Positions 12,801 to 23,829 of a stretch of DNA of 64,000 nt are shown here, piece after piece (the first letter of the stretch is position 1; every line of letters starts with the position of its first letter). This DNA is from Malachius bipustulatus. Lineage: Eukaryota; Arthropoda; Insecta; Coleoptera; Melyridae. The stretch covers positions 19,042,268-19,106,267 of the forward strand of contig OU342639.1 in NCBI GenBank assembly GCA_910589415.1, in the 5' to 3' direction. Position numbers and translations under genes: made by a program. The notes beneath the pieces were generated by a model that was given only the letters and a program-made list of their open reading frames with translations, was not told where the DNA came from and made no database searches.

Positions 12801-14880
12801 TATGGGGACCTTTACTTACGTTTATTTTAATTCCCAAAGATTGCAGAAAAAAGTAAAAGGAAAAAACAGTAAAAAATCAAATCAATTGTTCCAGTTTGAA
12901 GTATAAATTATTTCTAATATAAAAGGGAATCATTACATCAGTGATCCAAAACAGTTTTACCCCTGTACAGTCGTTTGCAACGAAATTTGAACGATTTCCA
13001 ACAGAAGTGACACAAGTGAAACTGTCAAAATATATATTTAGTTACAAATATGAGTTCTTATTGAAATCGTGATTGATTCCGGGCTGTTGTGCCGTGGTCT
13101 GTGGAGATTTGCTCTGAACATTTTGTCTATAGCTGCGGTAGACATCATCAGCGGTTAAGTGTGCGCAATCGATGCTTCCACTCCCCGTGTTCACTGATAA
13201 CTGACCGCCCGGCTGGAAGAGCGCTCTGATTTATAGGGTGATGGTCTGGTAATGTCATACCCCCTCCACTAGCTATCTGCATCCTAGCAACAGCCGGTCT
13301 CTCCGATGATGTATGGATTCCTGAGTCAGATGATGAATCATTTGGGTCTGACCCCACCCAGCGAACAACCAGCAAGAGTTTTAGGAACTGCGCATTTCTC
13401 CCTTACATCATGAACGTCACCGATCGAATCAGTAAACTGCTGCAGAGCCACGACATTAACACTATCTTTAAACCTACACAACAAGTTCGCAATATTTTCC
13501 GTTCACCTGAAGATCCCATCCCCAGAAACGCAGCGTCAGCACCCATGTGACCGAACACAAGAGAAACTGCCACCTGGGGCAGACAGACGGTCAGCTGCTT
13601 CAGGACGATCATGCCATCTGCTTTGAAAAGACAAAAATCCTGACCATAACCACACACTACTACACTTGATTACATCGTGAAGCAAACGAAATTTATAAAC
13701 AACCAAATAATTTCAATAGGCAAAAGGAAGGAATAAAACTGCGGAGGATTTAGTATCCGGCATTACTTCAGACCCAAATGAGTCATCGTCTGACTAAGGA
13801 ATCCATTACATCATGAGAGACCCGCTGTTGCGGTGGTAGAGATAGCCAGTGGAGGGAGTATGACGTCACCAGACCGTCACCCTATAAATAGGGGCGCCCA
13901 GTCAGTTATCAGTGAACACAAGGAGTTGAAGCATCGCTTGCGCACACGTAACCGCTGATGATGTGTACCGCAGCTGTAGACGAAACTTTCGGAGCTGTCA
14001 TTTTAAAAAATTAAGAAATTATTTTGCAAAAGAGTGCAGTTTTCAAAAGTGTAAATACTGCTTTGATTGAAAATTTCACATTTTTGGTTTCAAAAAAAAA
14101 AAAACAATTTCGAAACTTTTTGGTAAAGAGGGAAAAGTTGAGCTAATTTTTGCTGAAGAGGACTGAGAAAATCGAAACATGAGATTCATACATTAATGTA
14201 TTTGTATTTGTGGCTAATGAAATGGAAACACAACAAAGCTTAAAAAAAATAATCGTTGCGCGGTTACATATTAGATAATATTATTCAAAATATGGAATTC
14301 GAACAACGATGCCACATTGAAGAATTTTGTTGAACACAGGGAATAGGTAAACTTTGAATGCCTGTAATTCCGTTCCGGATAATAAAAAATAATAAAAAGC
14401 AAACACTATCGTTATAGTTATGTCAAATCATGTGCTTTGCCAGTGGAGGCTGTTTAAATTTGACTGCCATTTTGATTTAAATTTAAAAAAAAAGGACACC
14501 CATATCTCGGTAACGAAGCCGAGGAACCCATTTTTGTTTTAAATTTACAGTCTTTTTGAACATCCTCTACAACACCCTGTATTCCGTGTCCGCCATTTCG
14601 GGATCACTCTGTATACACTACACCATTTTATATTCATTTAGAGAGAGAAATAATTGAGCCAATAGTTAGGATGATAAAAAAAGGAAAAATTCTCCGGAGC
14701 TCCATCGGTAAACAATCACACAGAGCCCACCAGATCTGATGGACAGCTATTTCGTCCTCTTAGGACTCATCAGCATGCCATATTAGAATGCCGGTAGGAT
14801 TTATGTCACTTCCCAAGGAGCCGGACCGTCTAGAAAGTTCACATTGAATTAAACATTGTGAAACTTTGGTCCAATAATTT

Positions 14881-14915
<35 letters not shown>

Positions 14916-17900
14916 TCATACATGGATTAAGGTGGAAGACAGCTGCCACCCTCCAGTCTGTTCCGGAGACATACCAAAGCATCACAGCATTCAAACTGCA
15001 CGAGGCGTCAGGCCTCTAATATCTCCCTTAAAGGTTAACAATTCCTTGAAGGCATTCTTATCACCTCGAAGAAAAGTTCTACAATAAACAAGAACATACT
15101 AAACAAAATGTTTTGATATTCAGGGTAAATCTGTTGGAAAACTGAAGTAATTTTAACAAGAAAAATTAATTACTTCATCATCAAGTAGCCAATTTTTCAA
15201 ACTGAGCTTGAGTTAACAACTTTCGCCATAGCTTTACCCAGTAGTGTGGTAGTGTACTACTGGTAAGATTTGACACATTTACGAATCTTCAAAAGCGATT
15301 TTTAAAGTGTTTACAGAGACAAGAAAACTTACCATTGTACTAATAGTAATTATGGATGTAATACATGTGCAATACTCGTAATGCATGTAATGTGCAAGAG
15401 TCCCGCGGAAACTGTTTATGAAAATGATCACAAATGTCGCTAATCTTCTTGATTCTTGCAAAAGGTTTACAAACATTAAAGCTGGAAATAACATGTATAT
15501 GACATGAGCATATTCATAACCGCCAGCAACTGAAAAATAAAACATTTTAGTCAGAGACTATTCAGAGTTTCGAGATAAACTACACAGCGAATTCAATGAC
15601 CCAAAACGAGGCAGAAAAATAATTAAAAGTAATTAGGTTTTTATAAAAAGCAAATCAAAAATGAACATTTTCGAAAAAAAAATTCATTCACAAAAAAATT
15701 GTTATTTTAGGAAAAACAACATAAAGTTTACAATTAAATTGTACACATACCTAATTTTGTTACATACAATGATAAATTAAGGACTACGAGTTAAAAAAAA
15801 TATTTCCCATTCAAAAAATTTCCCGTGCACAAATCAAAATTTAAATATCAAACGACATTTTAAAACAGAAGTTATGTGTTAAAGCGGTGGTTAAACACGA
15901 TTAAATCCTATTCGAATAAAAATCTTACGATTGTATGATGAAATACAAAATAAAAAAAACTTCCACTGAAAAATTCTTGCAAGTTGTAATGCAACATTAA
16001 TAAAAGTTCCCATTTTCTGTAATAAAATTTAATTTTCCATGAAATTTAGTGCCGAAGTTTCCTTTTTTTCCGACTAGTGCACTTTTTCTGAATTAACGAG
16101 TAATTTTTAATTGCTATACCTACTCTGAAGTCTTTTTCTTGAAAATTGTTCTGAAGATGAAGACTTCTTTTACAGGATCAAAAAGGTGAAATCGTGGGTA
16201 AAAAGTCAGTGGGCCACCTACCAAGTAATGATCAAGTAAAAATTAAAAGAACTTACACCAGAAGATACTCATATCGATGCTACCAAAAACCAACAGAGCA
16301 ATGATAATAGAAGTGGTTTTGAAGTTATCGGAGCGTGTGGTATACGATGAAACATCTCTCCAGCTAACAGTCATAATCAGTAAATGAATTAACCACACCA
16401 TAAATCCAACGACGACAGATACTAAAATTATTAGCCTATAGTAAGTGTGGTAGTGGTTGATGCCTTTTAATAGAAGTCTCATCGTATCTAAGCTTTCATG
16501 CACCTGAAAATATACACAAACCTGAGTAAATATTATTTGTCTCTTGAAATTATTTTGATACTCACAAATCCTGCCAAGTCTTGGTTGTCTGTTACTTCAT
16601 ACTGAAGCAAATGGACTATTTTTTTCTTAAGAAATTTTAGTTTATTATCGGATCTTCTCATTCTTAGTTTTCCACTATTGAATTTAAACTCATAAATTCT
16701 TTCTAGCTGTCGAACATTCTTAATCAGAACAGTTTTTAAATTTTCGTTAGATACGTCCAAACATTGATAAGGAACGATACCCTGAAAAACGAATTTTGTC
16801 ATATTAGCAAGGAATCTCAAATTTTTGGTGAGGATGATTATCTTTTATACTCTCGAGTTGTTGATCACTTTCCTCTTACTAATTCAAAAACTTTAAAAAT
16901 AATAATAATGAATTGGTATACCTTTGAATGGACGGGGATGTTAATACCAAGTAAATTGGATATTAGAGGTGCAAGATCGATTTGATTGAGGGTGACATTA
17001 GTTTTAGATTTTTTAATCCCGGCACCCCAAGCTATAAAGGGAGTGCGAGTGTCTACATCAAATCCGGATCTATGCAGTCCCCAATCGCTCATGCCTTGAT
17101 TCGAGGTGAATATGTAAGTGGTGGCATCATCGTTGAAAATGTTATCGAATTTTTCTACAATTCGGGCGATGCCTTTGTCTATAATTTTTAAGTCCTCCAT
17201 ATTCTCCCTAAAATAAAATAAAAATTCAAATACAACATCAACATCGAAAACTGCTAATTACCGCGACTGTGGTAATCCCTGTCCGGCGGTATCGATTCCC
17301 AATAAATGCAAGAAAAATAAACTTTTAGGTTCCTTTATTTTCCGAGAGTTTTCAGAGTCGTCGAGAAATGCATTGAATTTATCGAGGAATTTATGGAGAA
17401 CCCAAGTGTCTAGAATGCTGGTGTGTTCTTTTATGGAACTCTCATTCATAAATGGTACGATATGTGTCTGCTCGGCTGTAAATTACCATATTTAATAAAG
17501 CAATAAAAAAACACTGAAATATTTGCATTGATACCTCTTGTAAAAGCTGAAATAATATCCGGGCTACCCCAAATCCAAGAATTTTTCGTCTGCCTTAAAA
17601 TATGATCAAAGCTCATAGGACTTGTTTTCCATCTCTTGAGAACTGAACTTGGGTCTTCATACATCCCTGCTAACATTGATATGTAGCCGGATCGCGATTG
17701 AGTAGTCACTCTAGCCAAAGAGACACCCGAGCAACCTTTGCTGGCAGCATACCTGAAAAATGTAGATTGATCATTAATTAATCGATTGGTTAGCAGTTTA
17801 ACCGAACATGTAACTCTTTGGTAACGGGTCAAGTTTATTAGGTCAAAAATGAATTTAATGGATGCAAATGTGTCTCGATCATATTAAGTAAAGAAACTAC

Positions 17901-18194
17901 TTTCACTTACTTTAGGAAAGGTGTTCTATTTTCTGGAGTGTTATAAATCTCCTCCGCTCGTAAACCGTCCGCTACAAATAGCACAACTCTGTTGGACATG
18001 GGGGGTGAGAAATCTTCTACTGGTAATATTCCATGATCAATTGTGCTTGTAAAATTCATTTCCAAGGTGGCCATGATCGCGATCAGATGTACAAATAAAC
18101 CCAGTACTATAATTTTGATAACCAACTTAATCTTCGAAGGGTACGGGTCATTAATCAGATGCCGGCGTATTCTATCAGCTCGATGTTGAAACAT
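9814..18194 (-). CDS. PIGN: GPI ethanolamine phosphate transferase 1 (PIGN) homologue, likely pseudoenzyme
   Basis: Eleven exons on the minus strand join in frame (17911-18194, 17535-17752, 17262-17475, 16922-17207, 16566-16781, 16257-16503, 15333-15529, 12516-12739, 12252-12457, 11330-11647, 9814-10256). They give about 950 residues, close to the usual PIGN length. Residues 23-45 form a membrane anchor; residues about 70-330 are the alkaline-phosphatase-like lumenal domain; the rest is a multi-pass membrane region. PIGN adds ethanolamine phosphate to the first mannose of GPI precursors in the ER. Family landmarks are VLFVADGLRA, YEDPSSV, SWIWGSPDI and LLGIDTAG. Kept active-site positions are D76, T112 and D229. 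Expected His/Asp ligands are Q233, N275, Q276 and F288, so catalysis is doubtful. The last donor (11330 or 11333) is the least certain border. A foldback and a Penelope element lie in introns. Confidence 0.88.
10725..11298. repeat. Family H foldback inside the last PIGN intron
   Basis: The arms at about 10728-10995 and 11055-11296 are reverse complements. The ends read CAGTGTCACAC and GTGTGACACTG, and the centre carries the GTATGTATTTACTTAGTAAA motif also found near 6600. It lies a few tens of bases from the exon 10 donor of the PIGN-like gene, so it could affect splicing there. Confidence 0.65.
13405..13795 (+). pseudogene. Penelope-type protein, GIY-YIG endonuclease end, broken
   Basis: Frames read in turn give RISKLLQSHDINTIFKPTQQ, then ICFEKTKILTITTHYYT, then REANEIYKQPNNFNRQKEG. 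These match the linker and C-terminal part of Penelope-like polyproteins, where RT is followed by a GIY-YIG endonuclease. The GIY-YIG core itself (the usual GVYKIPC and YIG stretch) has been lost or scrambled. Stops and frameshifts interrupt the reading. The family call is from recognition of conserved phrases; no search was possible. Confidence 0.65.
13883..13913 (+). promoter_or_regulatory. TATA box and TCAGT initiator of the Penelope pseudo-LTR
   Basis: TATAAATA at 13883-13890 is followed by two TCAGT initiators at 13902-13906 and 13909-13913. The second puts its A 28 bases after the first T of the TATA box, the usual arthropod spacing. The inverted copy keeps TATAAATC near 13230. Confidence 0.5.
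13955..13995 (+). ncRNA. Hammerhead-like motif in the Penelope pseudo-LTR
   Basis: CTGATGA at 13955-13961 is followed by an arm that can form stem II and by CGAAAC (GAAAC at 13982-13986). The inverted copy (near 13119-13151, minus strand) has a cleaner GTCTA/TAGAC stem but a mutated GAAA box. Pseudo-LTR hammerheads are established for Penelope-like elements. These two look degenerate. Confidence 0.4.
14739..14776 (-). ncRNA. Hammerhead ribozyme, well-conserved core
   Basis: On the minus strand the core reads CTGATGA, then a perfect stem II (GTCC, loop TAAGA, GGAC), then GAAA, a very short stem III (ATA with TGT) and the GTC cleavage triplet. Stem I begins with CAT/ATG pairing on either side. 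All invariant positions are present. A short stem III is typical of the type I hammerheads of Penelope-like elements, which can act as dimers. It lies in the same PIGN intron as the Penelope remnant but is a different sequence subfamily. Confidence 0.8.
14885..14913. repeat. (CT)n microsatellite
   Basis: An uninterrupted run of about 14 CT units lies in a PIGN intron. Confidence 0.95.
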
Positions 18195-18239
18195 TTTTAC
18201 GCGACACCACTCTCTATGAGTGCTCCAGATTGAGATAGT

Positions 18240-19819
18240 TTGAAAGGATCTAAAAAAGTAGTAATACAGAGTAATTTATATAAATTTATACACATATATA
18301 CATTTTTTATGTTTTTCTTTACATTCTTTCAAAAAGACTTTTTAAAATTGTTATTATTGTGTTGACGTGGGTTGAAAAATAAAACCAGCAAGTCTGCTGA
18401 GAAATGCAGCGCACGCACTGATGGCTAATTATCTTTGTTCGATTGATTTTTGCATGTGTCCAAATTTGTGACGTGACCGTATGTCTACCTGGTGCTCAGG
18501 TAGAACATCTGATTATACTGACATAAGTGAGAGAAACAAAGACAAGCTCATAATTTTCAAAGCATTAAGGCACATTAAGGCAACTTGCGTACATTTGAAT
18601 TACTGGCAAAGTGGTACGCTATACCTGTCAAGCGACCAATAAATACAACTGACAGCTATGATGGCATGCAAAGATCCATTGAAAAGTATGTAGAATTCAT
18701 AAAGTAGAATTCAAAAACACATTTTACAAACTGATTATTATTACAAAAGAATGTTTGTTATCAATTCAATAAGATATGACAAGATGCTTCCAAGCGTCTA
18801 CGACACAGGGATAACAAATTGTCTCCAAGAAGTCACTGATGGAAAGGTAGAACGAGGTATGGGTAGGTAGACTATTATTTGGAAAATAAGACTTTGAAGC
18901 TCAATATAATAATCAAACATAAAAACTTTTCTATTGAATGTTACAGTAACTGGTTTTCTGTTTAAATGGTACAAAAACTCAGGAGGGTTTTGCATGGTTG
19001 TCCCTTATTCTCTGCTTTTGACTCCAGCAGGGTAGCTTCAAAAATATCTTTATTGTAATCTAGCATAGCTGTACCTACCTACTTACATTTTTATGACTAT
19101 AATGGACACTTTTCAAATTTAGTATTATGTACTTATATCAATAATGATCTTTCAGTACCTACCTAACTCAATATAATTATTCACAATTCACACAAAGTCG
19201 ATTAATTCACACATAATGCATAACCTGATGAGATCATTTAAAAAATGAAATGCCTCGATAAACGACTTTGTTTTAGAAGGGAGGTGTGAGGTGTTGGAGC
19301 TTTTTCAAAGCCTCCTACTTTGAGTTTTGAGAAATTTGATGAATTTTCTACTACTGAGACCTTTCACTATGAACATAATATAGAAATATAATGGGAATGG
19401 GGTAAAATAACTTGATGAAATATTTCGAAAATGAATTTGCGTTTATTTTGTCGATTACTGATCATCAATAAAATTAAGATATTTGAATTAAAATAGCAAT
19501 TATGTTTAAAAAATGAGATTTTACTGCTGAAACGCATGCGTGAAAGTATCAGTAAATTTAAACCCCAAACAAAACGAATTATGTCAACAATTTATACTTT
19601 TGAAACTAAATGTTCTTACCATCTTACCTAGGGCAACGCCGGTGGAGTTCTTCACTACGGAGTACCTATCCCTACACTAGTTATTTTTGTTAACTGAATT
19701 TTCATTTTCATTATTTTCAATAATAACCCCATATTAGAGTTTAGAGTGTTGTTACTGTTGTTAGCCGGTAGCCGGTTGAGTTGATTAAGGTAAGAGTAAG
19801 GTTAAATAAACTAAATCAA
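18240..19819. other. Upstream flank of the PIGN-like gene, no gene seen
   Basis: AT-rich sequence with a few TACCTACCTA-like runs. It should hold the promoter and any 5' untranslated exon of the minus-strand PIGN-like gene. A splice-acceptor-like TTTTTTAG lies at about 18250 on the minus strand. No TATA box or initiator could be chosen with confidence. Confidence 0.4.
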
Positions 19820-19827
19820 ATCCTAGT

Positions 19828-20303
19828 CTAGAGGGTTGCCAACCAAAATTTCAAGATTTCACCAGATTCCAGTCAAAAAAATCACCAGAATTCACCAGAT
19901 TGTGTTTTAGCAGTAAATAGTAAAACCTCCAAATTTCACCAGATTTCATTTTAAATCACCAGAAGTAGGTACCTATATTATCCCGGGGCCAACAAAATAA
20001 TTATTCATATTGAATGTATAACAAAATAATAACAACAATAACCAAATTAGGTAATTTAGTAACCTATTAAATCTATTTTTAGAAGTCAATAAGACAACCT
20101 TACAGTCTTTGGGGATGTTTAAAATAGGAAAATTGGTCGAAGGGTGAAAGAATAAACCATATATTATATTCCTGTTAAAAAATCACAAATATTCAAATAT
20201 CACCAGATTTTAGGCATTGTGTTAAAAGTTTTCACCAATAAATCACCAAATACGGCTTGGATTCACCAGATCTGGTGAAAAATCACCAACGTTGGCAACG
20301 CTA
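19828..20303. mobile_element. hAT-like MITE with CACCAGA subterminal repeats
   Basis: The ends are CTAGAGGGTTGCCAACC and, as reverse complement of the right end, TAGCGTTGCCAACG. They are flanked by ATCCTAGT (19820-19827) and AACCTAGT (20304-20311), a 7 of 8 match to an 8-bp target duplication. Many CACCAGA or CACCAAA motifs crowd both ends, as expected for transposase-binding subterminal repeats of hAT elements. No transposase is encoded. Confidence 0.65.
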
Positions 20304-20957
20304 AACCTAGTAGCAGATTTTGAAAGGTAAAGGCAAAAAATGTGGCAGTGACTAGAGGTACGCTACGGTGCCGAAAATTTCCAGATTCGCGGCACGCGAG
20401 TAACGAATAACGATTCATGTTACGTCACCACTAATATGTACCTATATAAGAGGTACCTACGTCCTACGAAAGAAGAGAGAGAGTGGTACATAAAGATAAT
20501 GATGATACAGTTTAAACCTGCGTGCTGCATGTTTGCAATACATTCGCATTATATGATAAGTATTAGTGTTTTTTTTTTATGCATTTGAAATTCCTGAATA
20601 TTGAAACATTCTTAAAATAGAGCAATAAGGGGTAATACTGCTTTTTAGCTTTCCAAAACACCCCTCTATTACCCCCACTACATGTTGTCTGTTTGCGACC
20701 GGCAAGCAGCAAAACTTATGTCGTCTGTTTTATTATTAATTATGTATATTTATAATTAGCCTTTAACACTAGGCACTAGAAGGTTTTATATTTTTGTATT
20801 TAGTAAAACAACTTTCCATTAACGACCGTCTTTATTAATTAATTCCCTTTCCAGGAGGCCCGGACATACGTCACTATGTAGGTAGGATAGGCCACCAGCT
20901 CATCACGTCATACAATATTTAAGTTGCATAACTAATAACTATGAAATCATAAACTAT
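20304..20957. other. Gene-free flank
   Basis: No coding region or repeat recognised beyond short GTAGGTACCTA-like runs. Confidence 0.35.
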
Positions 20958-22170
20958 ACAGGCGGTTAACAATAATTCGATGCTCACCATTGGGATCTCG
21001 GAAACGGTAGAAGATACAGGATGGGTTAAATTAGAGAAAAGTTGCACAATTTTATTATGCTTATTAAGAATCTGAAAGAAAATTTATAGAAATTTCAGGC
21101 GTTGCTGAAATATCCTGAAAAAACTTGAAAATGGAGATTTCTTATTTCAATCATATCTTTTTTATTATTGAAAAGAAATTGAAATATTTTTGTAGGTTTA
21201 CATAAGTCATCAAAAGGTATCATCTGTCATTTACAAAATTTTCAAGGACTACTAGATCCCAGAGTTTTCATAGTCAACTTTTGTTTTTCTTATGGCCGCC
21301 ATATTGTTTTTATATGCCGATCGGTATGAAAAATATAATGGAAACCAAAAATTAATAAACTTCAAAAAAAAAGTTCTTAAATTTTTATTATTTTTTCAAA
21401 GAAAAACCTAAAAAAAAAAAATCATCGAAATACGTCAACATTGTCCAAATACGCCGAAATAGTGCTTGTCTTATGGTTTTTTAATTTATCTATGAAATTC
21501 GGTCTAAAAAGTTGTATTTTTTGTAAAGAAAAAAGAAGAATAAAAATTTTTTAAATTTATTTTTTGAAGTTTAACAATTTTTAGTTTTTATGATTTTTTT
21601 TATAGCGAACAACATAAAAAAACAATACGGCGGCCATAAGAAAAACAAAAGTTGACTATGAAAACTCTGCGATCTAGTGTCCTTGAAAATTTTGGAAATG
21701 ACAGATGATACCTTGTGATGACTTATGTAAACCTACAAAAATATTTTAATTTCTTTTCGATAATAAAAAAGATATGATTGAAATAAGAAGAGTGATATGA
21801 AAAAAATAATATTTGCTTTTACTCCAAATGAATGGTGTGAAAATATTCTTGTGAGTAAGACAAAGATGTGTATGCAGTGCTTTATTTCATTCATATGACC
21901 CATATAAGAGTGAAATGAATAAACCTTTTTAGGACCAATATTCTTCACTAGTCAAATTTTATCCAAAGATATTTCTCTCAACAATTTGACATGTAAGATT
22001 GTAATCATTTTCAAGTTTTTTCAGGATATTTCAGCAACGCCTGAAATTTGTATAAATTTTCTTTCAGATTCTTAATAAGCATAAAATTGTGCAACTTTTC
22101 TCTAATTTAACCGACCCTGTATCTTTTACCATTTCCGAGATCCCAAATGGTGAGTTGTTAACCACCCTGT
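20958..22170. mobile_element. Family A foldback element, copy 1
   Basis: The left arm (20958 to about 21315) and right arm (about 21612-22170) are reverse complements. The ends are CAGGCGGTTAACAA and, reversed, CAGGGTGGTTAACAA, with TA on both sides. The right arm is interrupted by about 220 bases (21789-22009) absent from copy 2 at 35036-35983. No transposase reading frame is present. Confidence 0.75.
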
Positions 22171-22171
22171 A

Positions 22172-22690
22172 TGACACTGATAGCAACACCCTGTATATAC
22201 AGGTGTCAGGTGTCCCAGCTCATTCGAAGCGGCCTCTGTGGGCCAAACAATGGATTTTTTCAAACATTTTTTTGCAAATTCAAGTACAGGATCACAATGG
22301 CCATAATTTAAATACATTATTTTGGGGACTATACAGAGTGTACCGTATGACAGTGGCAATATCAAAGTTATGTTTTTTTAAATGGAATGCTCCTATATAT
22401 GTTATTATGCATTTTTAGATTGTCTGGGAAGAGAAAATAAGATTGGCCTTTACAGTTGTTGGTGTTTAAATTCAGAAGTTTGTGAGTTATAAACAAGTGA
22501 AAATCGTCATTTTTGAAGTTCAGGGCCTGTAAAACGAAAACGGCTTAAGATGTGAGAAAACGGCTTACATATGTTCCTATTTTAATTTTTTATGCACTAT
22601 CCTATGATGCAGATGAAATGTTTATACAGGGTGATAAAAAATTTGAAAAAATCTGAGATTTCGTCTCCACGCGTCGCCAAAAAAACAAAA
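22172..22690 (+). repeat. Family G repeat, copy 1
   Basis: This block contains CCCAGCTCATTCGAAGCGG, TGGATTTTTTCAA, a TTGTGAGTTATAAACAAGTG motif and a CCACGCGTCGCC end. The same order occurs at 26300-26820, and part of it in the opposite sense at 60130-60600. Internal ACAGGGTGATAAAAAATTTG suggests nested foldback ends. Non-coding. Confidence 0.6.
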
Positions 22691-23829
22691 CAAATACCAA
22701 TAAAATAATAAAAAAATTAAAAATACTAAATTTTACCCTTATTATTACCACGATAAACCATTGTTTTATTTTTTTTACTTGAATTTTACTTGATTTTGTT
22801 GTTGTGCATGGCAGTGCTTTTTTATTATTGAAAATTAGTAAATTATTTTTGGTATCTTATAATAAGTCATTACTCATTTATGTTATAAGTCATATAAGTG
22901 GTCATGAGCTATCAATTTGAGAAATCAGAAATAGTTTAAGCCGACAAGATCTCAAAGTTTTCATAGTCAACTTTTATTTTTCTTATGACCGCCATATTGG
23001 TTTTTTATTTTTTATAACGTTATATAAGTTAAAAAAAATCATGGAAACCAAAATTATTTCAAAATATTATTCTCCTTTTTTCGAATAAACAAAAAAATTT
23101 TTCACAAAACATCATTAAACGAAAAACCACGTCAAGCAATATGCGGGCGTAGATAGTTATTACATCAGAAACTGGCTATTTTTATAAAGAGCACCATGTA
23201 AGATTAATATAGTAACTTTTTTTCGTACCTACACAATAATTAATTATTACCTATTTTATTCAGGCACTCTCTATGTTTATTTTTTTCAAGCATAAACGAG
23301 TATCGCAAATATTTTGTAATAAGAAAAGCAGTTTAATTATAAAGGGCGAGGAGAATTGATGGTAGCATTCGCTCTTTCGGCGTCCATGTCTGGTATGATT
23401 AGATTAAACAATTTAGATTGTTCATTGTGGTCTGTTATTGCAAACCATAATAAAGTATTTATCGGGGAACAAATCATCTATAAGCTCCCACCAGAATTCT
23501 CTATATTTTAATCCTATTGTTATCTACACAAAACATATTGAGTTATAATATACGGCTTCCACTTCTTTGAGGGTTCCAGTTCTCTACTACTTTAATCATG
23601 TTCATGTTCCTATAGTCCTAGCATCACTACAGAACAAAACCCGAGCAGTTATATGGTAAAGCTGGGGTAAACGAGAAGCGAGATATAAATCCATACAACA
23701 GAGGCATCAGATTAACAACAAAGCGGTAATGATACTCGAATTAGGGTTGTTTGTATCTTTAATCTATAATTTGATAGATGAGAAATTGTGATGGTAAAAA
23801 TTCTTCTTGTACGGAAACAATAACAGGTA
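22691..23829. other. Gene-free stretch
   Basis: No credible gene. At about 22945-23000 it carries a short echo of the family A centre (CAAAGTTTTCATAGTCAACTT, then a GACCGCCATATTG motif). The rest is AT-rich. Confidence 0.35.

Larger units (their letters stand above)
13085..13995 (+). mobile_element. Penelope-like retroelement remnant with inverted pseudo-LTRs
   Basis: The order is a pseudo-LTR in minus orientation (about 13085-13376), the C-terminal coding end (about 13405-13795), then a pseudo-LTR in plus orientation (about 13745-13995). The two pseudo-LTRs are reverse complements of each other over about 250 bases, sharing a TATA box, a TTATCAGTGAACAC motif and a CTGATGATGT core. A 5' truncated copy joined to an inverted pseudo-LTR is a known trait of Penelope-like elements. 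It lies in the 2.6-kb intron between exons 7 and 8 of the PIGN-like gene. Confidence 0.75.

Noticed and set aside
14145..14185. CTGAAGA...GAAAC resembling another hammerhead
   Set aside because: Stem II does not pair beyond two bases, and no cleavage triplet with stem I was found.
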